Assembly: GCF_003051055.1 (NCBI RefSeq)
Contig: NZ_QAON01000001.1
Location: 496,001 to 560,000, forward strand
DNA: 64,000 nt
Origin: Agitococcus lubricus
GTDB lineage: Bacteria > Pseudomonadota > Gammaproteobacteria > Pseudomonadales > Moraxellaceae
Direction: 5' to 3'
Part shown: in pieces, positions 8,625-17,600 of the stretch
Layout: the number at the start of each line of letters is the position of its first letter
Position numbering within the stretch: the first letter of the stretch is position 1
Position numbers and translations under genes: made by a program
The notes under the pieces: generated by a model
Told to the model about the DNA's origin: nothing
Databases searched by the model: none
The model's input: only the letters and a program-made list of their open reading frames with translations

Positions 8625-9653
8625 ATGAGTGCTGTTGTTGCTTTATCGTCATGGCCAATTAATGCTGAAACGCCAATGGCCAATGCGCCAAGTATTGAAT
8701 TGCCCAATGGTTATATTGGCATTCCTCAGCACTATTTACGTTATCAACAAACCCTAAGCTCTGTGCGTGCTTTACTCGCTGATATTCAGTTTGACGATAA
8801 AACCTTGTTGTTTGCAGGGCAAGACCCTAATGGTTTGTATATTCAAGTGGGTATCATTGGCCGTGAAAATTATGAGCGTGGTGATCAACAGCGCCCACAC
8901 AAATTGGTTTATGGTCGTAAATGGCGTATTGACCGTGACACGCCAAGCTCCGAAGTCATTCAAACGGCATTTTTGGCGATTAGCAAAGCCTATGAGCATG
9001 AAGTACGAGAATTATTAACCGTAAAAGATGCTTGGTAAGCAAAGGTCAGTGCGCCATTTAGCTGTCATCAAGATTTGCCTTTATTGACAGAAAATGCTGA
9101 TTTGGTTGCAGCAGAAGAGCAAGCTCGTTTGCAAACGTTGGCCGATATTGAGCAATTATTGGCAGGTGTAAAGTTTGCTCAGCATGACATTGACGTGGTG
9201 AGTTTTCATGCTCAACAGCCATTTAGTTATTTAGTGGTACGTTTGGGCAATACACCTCTGGCTCGTCAGCAAGAAGGGGATTTAGCCTATTTTAATCAAC
9301 AGTTGGTGTCAGTGACCTTACAGGAGAATACCGCTTCTGAGGTGTTGTTTGCTTTATTAGATAGTTTTTTGCACATTAATCAACGTTGGGTTGAGGAGAC
9401 TTTTGCTTATCAAGGTTTTGCGCGTTTTAGTCGTAGCCTTGATCCACGTCAAATTGCGGCGGTATCTGTTGCGACTCGTCCTTATCGTCGTGATGCAACG
9501 AATGAACATTTTAGCCGTGGTTTCCGTCAGGCCAATTATAATGTTGATCGTTCGCGTGTGCCAAGCTTGGGAACGGGCTTTTTAGCCAAGCGTAATCGTG
9601 AGGTTATTCAAGCTTATCAAGGCTTGTTGGGACATATGCCTGATGGGTTGTAA
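8625..9653 (+). pseudogene. Two-domain conserved protein split by an in-frame TAA
   Basis: One reading frame runs from ATG 8625 to 9653 except for a single TAA at 9036-9038, after TTG-free codons DAW. The first part (137 residues) and second part (from 9039, 204 residues) look like diverged copies of one domain: SSVRALLADIQFDD.. aligns with TLADIEQLLAGVKFAQ.., and SSEVIQTAFLAISKAYEHEV with ASEVLFALLDSFLHINQRWV. The sequence between TAA and the next possible start (TTG 9075) stays open and protein-like (AKVSAPFSCHQDLP), so this is most simply one gene with a nonsense codon, or a readthrough gene. No ribosome binding site precedes TTG 9075. I do not recognise the family. Confidence 0.6.
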
Positions 9654-9772
9654 GTTTAAGGTGGGTGATTAAAGATGTATTTTAATTTGAGATATTTAGT
9701 GAAGGGTAGTTGATTTTTGGTAATAAATTTAGTCATATAGCATTATAACAATAAGATTTAGGGGCTAAAAAT

Positions 9773-12700
9773 ATGAGCATGGAAGAGGCATTGAGGCGTA
9801 TTGCGGAGTGTAAAAAAAATCATACTTTAGAATTAAATTTATCTAGCTTGAATTTAGAAGAAATTCCTCAAGAATTGACTAGATTAGTATGGTTAAAATA
9901 CTTAAATTTAAATGGCAATCAACTGAGCAAACTAGAAGGATTAAACTATCTTTACTTATTGAAAAGCCTTAATTTAAGTGAAAATCAACTAACTAAAATA
10001 GAGGGCTTAGAAAATCTTAAATCATTGGAAAGCCTTGGTTTAAGTGAAAATCAATTAACTAAAATAGAAGGCTTAGACAAACTTCAATCACTGACAGAGC
10101 TTAATTTAATTGGCAATCAACTAACTAAAATAGAGGGTTTAGAAAATCTTAAATCATTGACGCTCCTTTATTTAGATAACAATCAACTAACTAAAATAGA
10201 GGGTTTAGAAAATCTTAAATCATTGACAAGACTCGATTTAGATAATAATCAACTGACTAAGATAGAAGGTTTAGACAAACTTCAATCATTAACAGAGCTT
10301 TATTTACGTGGCAATCAACTGACTAAAATAGAAAATTTAGACAAACTTCAATCACTGACAGAGCTTAATTTAATTGGCAATCAACTAACTAAAATAGAGG
10401 GTTTAGAAAATCTTAAATCATTGACAAGACTCGATTTAGATAATAATCAACTGACTAAGATAGAAGGTTTAGACAAACTTCAATCATTAACAGAGCTTTA
10501 TTTACGTGGCAATCAACTGACTAAAATAGAAAATTTAGACAAACTTCAATCACTGACAGAGCTTAATTTAATTGGCAATCAACTAACTAAAATAGAGGGT
10601 TTAGAAAATCTTAAATCATTGACAAGACTCGATTTAGATAATAATCAACTGACTAAGATAGAAGGTTTAGACAAACTTCAATCATTAACAGAGCTTTATT
10701 TAGATAACAATCAACTGACTGATATAGAAAATTTAGACGAACTTCAATCACTGACAAGTCTTGATTTAAGTGAAAATAAAATTAATTTAGATGTTTTAAA
10801 AATTGTTGTATTTCCAGAAAATTTAATTGAATTAAAAATTGCTAATAATCCATTTTGCCAAGAATGTGGTTTGGTGTTAGATGAATATTGGGATGCCAAT
10901 CATTTAAAAATAATTAAAAGCTTTTTAGCGCAAGAGCATCGAGAACTATCTTTACCTTGTCGCATCATGTTATTAGGTAATCATGCCGCAGGAAAAAGCA
11001 GTTTATTGCATTATATTAAGTATCAAACCTTAGCTCAAAAAAGTCGTAGTACACATGGTTTACAAGTAGAGTCATTAACCTTCTCTCAAAGTGCTACCTT
11101 ACCCGATGCAATATTTTTTGATTTTGGCGGCCAAGATTATTATCACGGAATTTATCGTTTATTTTTGCGTCAACAAAGTAGCCAAATTATTGTGGTTAAT
11201 CCTAGCTATAACGTTAATCAACTACGTTTAGAAAATTCCGAAACGGTTGATAATCAACAATATACCCAAGATTTTAGCCTTGATTATTGGGCAGCACAGC
11301 TTAGTTATTTTCATCATGCAAATGATGAGCAAATAATGAATAAAGATACGTTTTTAGTGCAAAGTTATGCAAATAGTCATCAGCAACAATGGCATTATAG
11401 CCATTGCCTAGAGTCTCGTTTGCTACGTTTTGATTATTTAGAGTTAAAAAATAATCCTCAACTCTTAAACTTACAGCATTTTCGCGAAGCATTGTTGCTC
11501 CATATTAAAAGCAATAAAAAGACGGTTTTTCAAACAGAAAAAAGGAGTCAGCTAATTAAATATGTACTAGCAAATTGGCATGGGGAAAAAATATCTTCAA
11601 AGCCTATCAAAGTTGATACACTCAATCTTAAGTTAAATAAGAAAAAATATCCCTTAGACTGGTTTAAAATAGATTTAAGCCAATTAAGTGCTGCTGGTTT
11701 AATTTGGTATGACGAAAAAATCGCAAATGGTGACTTTGTTTGGCTTAATCCTAAAGCTCTAGTCGAAGATTTACATCAACGCGTTTTTAGTCCTGAATGT
11801 TTACGCCATGCTAGCCATCAGGGGCGATTAACAGCAAAAGAATTAGAAAAACTAAAATTACATCAGGCAACAATAGAGTTATTACAGTTTTATCGTGTCA
11901 TTTTTAAGCATCAGCCTAATAAGTTTGATGATCAAAAGATTGAATATATTATCCCTAATTATTTACCCTTATCATCACAGGATAATGCGTTATATAGCTT
12001 AAGCACCTTTGGTTTAGAGCAAGCAACTTTTAGACTACGTTTTTTGCATTTTATGCCAATAGGCTTAATTAATCATGTAGTGTGCTTTTTTGGTCTTCAG
12101 CCTGATTACAAATTATTTTGGCGTGATTTAATCGTTTTTACCTTATCGGAGGAATTACAAGGGCGTTATCGAATAATGATTAAATTGGATTTTAATCAAT
12201 TAGAAATACAAGTGTGTATTCAGCCTCAAAATAATAAAAATAAAGAAGAATATCAACAAGTTAAAAAATATTTATTTTATTGTTTAATGCGTTTTTATTG
12301 GGATTTATATGCTAATGATGGTGAGCCTGCTACATTTACTCATTTTAGAGCTATATTGATAAATAATGAGCCAGAGTTTGAACATGAAAAAGAGGGGAAA
12401 CGTGCAGTATGGGGTAATCCTGAATATTGTTTCGGTCGTCCTATATGGTCACGCTTTTATGCGATTAGGCCAAATCGAACAGAGACTGAAAGTTTACGCT
12501 TTATTCCTAATGATTTATATGTGTCGATAGGAGCAGAGCATTGGGTGTATTATCATCAATTGGCTCAACATCCAAATAATGAACCCCATATTCAAAGTTA
12601 TCGCTTAGAAGAAAGTACCCCCAAATTAGCAAAAGTTATCCCAGTCAAACCCTTTGAAATATTTTTAAATCGTGAGTTACGCGCCGTGAAAAAGATTTTT

Positions 12701-13255
12701 ATTTCTTATAGTCGTAAAGATGTTGAATATAAAGATGAATTAAGCCTATTTCTAAAAACCACGTTAGGTAGTCATGGCCATGAAGTATGGGATTGTGGTT
12801 TGTTGGAGGAGGGCAAATGGGATGAGCAAATTCAAACAAAATTAGCCGAAGCGGATTTAGTGATTTTTATGTTATCTATTAATTTTTTTGCTTCTAACTA
12901 TATTGTTAATCAAGAGTTATTAAATACATTAGCTAACATTAATCAGGCAAATGCCAAACAAAAAATTATGTGCATTGTGGTTAAAACTTTTCCTTGGGAT
13001 AGTTTTGCAAGATTGGCCAAACAAAGTCACGTTGATGATGACAGAATTGGCGAATTAGCAGACATCTATCATCAAAAACCGCAAAAAGAAGACATTACAC
13101 AATACCAATTTTTACCGTATCGCCGTTTGCCTCAGAGCAGTATTAATGACCAAAAACACGAGTTAATTATGCCGTTGGCGCGCATGTCTGCTGATGAACG
13201 TGATGAAGTATATTCTGATATTGTGGCACGAGTGATGAAGGCTTTAGGTATTTAA
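9773..13255 (+). CDS. LRR-Roc-COR-TIR (ROCO family) protein
   Basis: A 1160-residue multidomain protein. Residues about 20-345 hold 14-15 leucine-rich repeats of exactly 22 residues (NQLTKIEGLxxLxSLTxLxL, SDS22-like). A Roc GTPase follows, with P-loop GNHAAGKS at 402-409 and a switch-II DFGGQDYYHG. A COR-like region spans about 600-950. A TIR domain begins at residue 973 (KKIFISYSRKD) and includes SINFFASNYIVNQEL with a glutamate at the catalytic position of NAD-cleaving TIRs. No signal peptide. The coding sequence is much more AT-rich than neighbours, suggesting horizontal acquisition. ROCO-TIR proteins are candidate immune or signalling proteins; the function here is inferred only. Its last 12 bases overlap the convergent BtuF-like gene. 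Confidence 0.9.
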   Translation: MSMEEALRRIAECKKNHTLELNLSSLNLEEIPQELTRLVWLKYLNLNGNQLSKLEGLNYLYLLKSLNLSENQLTKIEGLENLKSLESLGLSENQLTKIEGLDKLQSLTELNLIGNQLTKIEGLENLKSLTLLYLDNNQLTKIEGLENLKSLTRLDLDNNQLTKIEGLDKLQSLTELYLRGNQLTKIENLDKLQSLTELNLIGNQLTKIEGLENLKSLTRLDLDNNQLTKIEGLDKLQSLTELYLRGNQLTKIENLDKLQSLTELNLIGNQLTKIEGLENLKSLTRLDLDNNQLTKIEGLDKLQSLTELYLDNNQLTDIENLDELQSLTSLDLSENKINLDVLKIVVFPENLIELKIANNPFCQECGLVLDEYWDANHLKIIKSFLAQEHRELSLPCRIMLLGNHAAGKSSLLHYIKYQTLAQKSRSTHGLQVESLTFSQSATLPDAIFFDFGGQDYYHGIYRLFLRQQSSQIIVVNPSYNVNQLRLENSETVDNQQYTQDFSLDYWAAQLSYFHHANDEQIMNKDTFLVQSYANSHQQQWHYSHCLESRLLRFDYLELKNNPQLLNLQHFREALLLHIKSNKKTVFQTEKRSQLIKYVLANWHGEKISSKPIKVDTLNLKLNKKKYPLDWFKIDLSQLSAAGLIWYDEKIANGDFVWLNPKALVEDLHQRVFSPECLRHASHQGRLTAKELEKLKLHQATIELLQFYRVIFKHQPNKFDDQKIEYIIPNYLPLSSQDNALYSLSTFGLEQATFRLRFLHFMPIGLINHVVCFFGLQPDYKLFWRDLIVFTLSEELQGRYRIMIKLDFNQLEIQVCIQPQNNKNKEEYQQVKKYLFYCLMRFYWDLYANDGEPATFTHFRAILINNEPEFEHEKEGKRAVWGNPEYCFGRPIWSRFYAIRPNRTETESLRFIPNDLYVSIGAEHWVYYHQLAQHPNNEPHIQSYRLEESTPKLAKVIPVKPFEIFLNRELRAVKKIFISYSRKDVEYKDELSLFLKTTLGSHGHEVWDCGLLEEGKWDEQIQTKLAEADLVIFMLSINFFASNYIVNQELLNTLANINQANAKQKIMCIVVKTFPWDSFARLAKQSHVDDDRIGELADIYHQKPQKEDITQYQFLPYRRLPQSSINDQKHELIMPLARMSADERDEVYSDIVARVMKALGI
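10201..10700 (+). repeat. 198-bp tandem repeats inside the LRR gene
   Basis: The 198-bp unit (three 22-residue LRRs) at 10201-10398 is repeated without visible change at 10399-10596, and a third copy runs from 10597 for about 100 bases before diverging. The 66-bp LRR units before and after are similar but not identical. The unit length is a multiple of three, so gain or loss keeps the frame. Confidence 0.92.
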
Positions 13256-14044
13256 CCTATACCAACCCTCAACAATCTCCACCAATTGTGCCAAACCATC
13301 GGTTAACGTCGCAGGGCCGGGTTGCAAAATATCTGCCGATTTAATTTCAAAAATTTGTTGGTTTTGTACCGCTGGCAAATGTTGCCAGCCTTCGCGTGCA
13401 GCCACTAGTTCGGGTCTAAATTTTCGCCCACACCAAGAGCCAATAATAATATCGGGTTGTTTAGCAATCACTTGTTGATGGTCAGCCACAATCCGATTTT
13501 TTGCTAAAGACTGCCGAGCGTGTTCAGGGAAAGCATATTGTCCACCTGCAATTTCAATTAACTCAGCTACCCATTGAATACTGGTAATAATGGGGTCGTA
13601 CCATTCTTCAAAATACACAACGGGTTTAACGGTTTGTTGGCTATGTTGTTGTTTTAATTGTTCAATATATGCCTGACGCTCATTAACCCACGCCAACGCT
13701 GCTTGTTGTTGGCCAACCATTGCCCCTAATTGCACACACATTGCCAAAATTTCATTAACCGAGCGTTGATTAAAAATATAAACGTTGACCCCTTGTTTAA
13801 TCAATTCAGCCGCAATATCAGCTTGCAAGTCCGAAAACCCCAATACCAAATCGGGCTTCAGTGCCAAAATTTTGTCAATTTTGGCCGAGGTAAATGCCGA
13901 AACTTTGGGCTTTTCTTTGCGTGCTTGTGGTGGACGGACGGTAAATCCCGAAATACCCACAATGCGATGTTGTTGACCTAATAAATACAAAAGCTCAGTG
14001 GTTTCTTCGGTTAAACAGACAATACGTTGGGGAAAGAAATCCAT
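13244..14044 (-). CDS. BtuF-like periplasmic-binding-fold protein without signal peptide
   Basis: A 266-residue helical-backbone substrate-binding domain of the BtuF/FecB type (MDFFPQRIVCLTEETTELLYLLGQ; KIDKILALKPDLVLGFSDLQ; PDIIIGSWCGRKFRP). Family members bind cobalamin, haem or siderophores for ABC import. No signal peptide is present, which is typical for a subgroup annotated as cobalamin-binding protein and leaves a cytoplasmic role open. It is alone, with no permease or ATPase near, and no cobalamin riboswitch core could be seen upstream. Its stop overlaps the ROCO gene tail to tail. Confidence 0.78.
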   Translation of the reverse strand: MDFFPQRIVCLTEETTELLYLLGQQHRIVGISGFTVRPPQARKEKPKVSAFTSAKIDKILALKPDLVLGFSDLQADIAAELIKQGVNVYIFNQRSVNEILAMCVQLGAMVGQQQAALAWVNERQAYIEQLKQQHSQQTVKPVVYFEEWYDPIITSIQWVAELIEIAGGQYAFPEHARQSLAKNRIVADHQQVIAKQPDIIIGSWCGRKFRPELVAAREGWQHLPAVQNQQIFEIKSADILQPGPATLTDGLAQLVEIVEGWYRLNT

Positions 14045-14638
14045 GATTATTCCTAAGATTCAAACGGTTTTAAGCCTTGCATCGTCAGCCAGATAAGGTG
14101 TAGTCAATGATTGGCGCGGGAGTCATCATACGTTTAGACGCCTTTGCTGCCAAGATATAAAGACATATACCCACCGAGACGCTATAGCCTACGACGGGTT
14201 CATTTCAACAGCCCCTAATAGAATCAGATAAAAATGCTCAACTCTCAGTGAATGCGGCAACTATATTTTATGAGTGACAGTATCCTAATAGCAGGTCTCT
14301 CTAAGAAAATCACAGTCTATACAAACAAACGTGCCTATAATCCGCTTATTGATTGAAAGCTCGTTGATTAGCTTGACATGGTGCTTCACGCGTTATAGAT
14401 AAAAATCGTCCCGTGTGCCATCATCAAAACGGCAAAAGACCCTATGTTTAAGAGCATAATAGCTACTTGTCAAACCACTAAAAGTATGCCAAAACAGTAA
14501 AAAGAATGCTAAAAATGCGTTCTTTTTGTTGTTAATAGAACATAAAACGGGCTATACACAAAACCCCGCAACAGTACCTTGTTAATTTAATAAGCGATAA
14601 TAAATGGCTTACGGAATTAACAGACTAAGGAGCAGTGA
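14045..14638. other. Long intergenic region upstream of the phosphorelay operon
   Basis: About 594 bases with no convincing gene. It contains a copy of the short motif TCAACAGCCCCTA (14205-14217), shared with 27745-27757, 32021-32033 and 47241-47253. The promoters of the BtuF-like gene and of the kinase operon must lie here. AAGGAG at 14627-14632 precedes the GTG start of the first kinase. Confidence 0.55.
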
Positions 14639-17600
14639 GTGCCTTTATTGCATAAGATATCTTTATTAAATCAAGAAAAACTATCTCATAAAGAACTATG
14701 TTGGCATATCCTTGTCAAATCAGTATTAGTTTATTTTTTGTCTTTATTAGTGCTTGTGTATTTGCCACTCACTGACAAATTAACTCAGCTATGGATAGTA
14801 AACGCATTTCTTTTAGGAATTGCACTTAATAATGGTTTGTCCAAATTATATATTCGCAGTATTTCTTTGTTTGTTGGAAATTTGGCTGCCAATTTGAGTG
14901 TTTTATATCCTCTGCATATTAGCCTCGCTTTTGCACTGGCTAATACAGTAGAGCTGAGTTTAGCCGCTTTTTTAATATATCGTTATATCCCCCATATATA
15001 TTACAAAAAAGACCCTGCCGATATCGTTAAAGCCAGTATTATTAACTTGTTATTTGCAGTACCTTGTGGGGCTACTATCGCTACCTTGTCGGTATCATCA
15101 CTTTGGGCGGGTACAGATTTTGAATTGTTTTATAAGTGGTGGTTTAGTCATGTAATAGGCACATTGTTGGTTTTTTTACCTGTACTATTAATTGCGGCAA
15201 GTATTCAGAAAAACACATTTAGTCTAAAAAATATCATATCTATGTTTATGGCTAGTATGTTTTTCTGTTGTTTAATTTTTTTTCTCATAAAAAAAGAGTT
15301 ATTTTATTTTGTTTTTATTACAGCACCCTTGATTATTTTTGCCTTATATAATGGTGGCTGTAAAACAGCGTTTGTAGGGTTATTTAATGTTATTGTAATC
15401 GGTAGCTTATTATGGTTGGGTCTCATCCCAAATGACGAAATATTTACTAACCAAGAAGCCAATAGATTATGGTTGTCTACTGCACTGACAGTATTTTTCC
15501 CAACCTTCGTTGGTCTCATCACAGACCAAGTGCGCATACAAAATCAGCAGCTTATTGCCAGTGAGGCACGTTTCAAAAATGCAATGGAATTTGCGGCAAC
15601 GGGTTTTGTTTTAGTCAGTGCAGAAGCAAAACTGATTGAAGCAAATAGCTTTTTTTGCCGTATGGTTGGGTATAGCCGTGCAGAATTAGAGGTCATGGAT
15701 TATAGCATTTTGACCCATCCAGACGACTATCAACGCTCACAAGAACGTCTGCAAGGTTTATTAGATGGCCAATACAACAGTTATCGTCTAGAAAAAAGAT
15801 ATATTCATAAATATGGCCATATTGTTTGGGCAGATTTGAAAGTATCTAAATTAGAAGGCGATAGTGATGGCTTAATTATTGTTCAGATTGATGATGTCAG
15901 TGAACGTAAAAAACAACAAGAAGAAATATTAAAACTCAGTGACCGACTGAGATTAGCAACCGATGCCGTAAAAATGGGTATTTGGGATTGGCATATCATG
16001 TCAGATACCTTAATTTGGGATGAGCGTATGTATGATTTATATCATATTGAACGCTCACAAATCCCCAGTTATGACTTCTGGAGAAGTTTGGTTCATCCTG
16101 ATGATATCATCACGGTTGACGCGGATTTACATGCAGCATTAGAAAAGGGTGATTACTTTAGTGCATCATTTAGAATTAATGTCAGTGGTGTGGTCAGATA
16201 TATTAGAGCCGAGGGTATTATTTTACGTGATGGCGAGCAGCAGGCACTGAGGGTTGTCGGTGTTAATTTCGATATTACCCTACAAAAAGAAGCAGAATAT
16301 GCCCGTGATTATGTCAATAAGCAACGGCAAATGTTAATTGATGCGATGCCAGCTATGATTAGTTACTGGGATACGCAGTTAGTCAATCATTTTGCCAATC
16401 ATCAATCATGGAGTTTCTTTGCCCGTAGTGCAGAGCAAATACATCAGCAACACTTGTATGATTTATTACCAAACTATGCTTGGTTTGAGCCATATATTCA
16501 GCGTGTGTTGGCAAAAGAAAGTGTACAAGTTGAATATAGTCCACCCCATCAAGCGGATAAAACCATTCTCTTATCTTATGTGCCTGATATCGAAAATAAT
16601 AGCGTCAAAGGCTTCTATTTATTTGCGACAGATATTACGCATCTAAAACAAGCACAGCAGGCCAAGGAGTCGGCACAAGCCTTACTGGTGAATGTGATTG
16701 ATGCGGCCAGCGAGTTTTCGATTATTGCCACAGACATTGATGGCAAAATTACCTTATTTAGTAAAGGCTCTGAGCGTATGTTGGGCTATCGCGCCGATGA
16801 GGTCGTGAATCAGCATACCCCCGCCTTGATTCATAAGGCCGAAGAAATAGCGAGCCGTGCAGCGATATTAAGCGTAGAAACAGGGAAGCAAATTTCAGGG
16901 TTTGCTGTTTTTACCCACGATACGCGTGGTGGTGGTGCACATGCGCGGGAGTGGAGTTATGTACGTAAAGATGGCCAGACCCTTCCTGTGTATTTGGTGG
17001 TAACCGCTTTACGTGACTCGCATAATCGGGTCACAGGTTTTGTTGGTGTTGCTAAGGACATCAGCGCCGAAAAACGTTTTTCACAAGAGCTGATTAGCGC
17101 AAAAGAACAAGCCGAACAGGCCAGTCGTGCCAAAACCGAATTTGTCGCCAATATGAGCCACGAAATTCGTACGCCGATGAATGCGGTCTTGGGGATGAGT
17201 TATTTGTTAGCAAATACCGAGCTATCGGTAGACCAAAAAAAATATTTAGAAATGATACGCGTCTCTAGTCAGTCGTTATTAGATATTCTTAACGATATTT
17301 TGGATTTTTCCAAAATCGAAGCAGGCAAAATGAGTCTGCATCCTGTCGATTTTTATTTAGATGATACCTTAAATGCACTGGCATCGATTATGACGGTGAA
17401 CGCGGGGCAAAAAGATTTAGAGTTAGCGATTGGTGTAGACCCTGATGTGCCGTCGATGTTGATAGGGGATGCGTTGCGCTTACAGCAGATATTAGTCAAC
17501 TTAACAGGCAATGCCATTAAATTTACCGAACGGGGAGAGGTTGTTGTCGCGGTGAGTTTGGTGACACGGCAGTATGACAGAGTACGCTTGCGTTTTAGTG

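Noticed and set aside
10201-10700. CRISPR-like array in the LRR gene
   Set aside because: The repeats are contiguous coding units of 66/198 bp without variable spacers; they encode LRRs.
13244-13255. Overlap of ROCO and BtuF-like genes as a frameshift artefact
   Set aside because: Both frames end naturally at their own stops and the 12-base tail-to-tail overlap is normal.
14045-14400. Cobalamin riboswitch upstream of the BtuF-like gene
   Set aside because: I looked for the conserved B12-box and found no match on the minus strand; the presence of a BtuF-like gene alone is not evidence.
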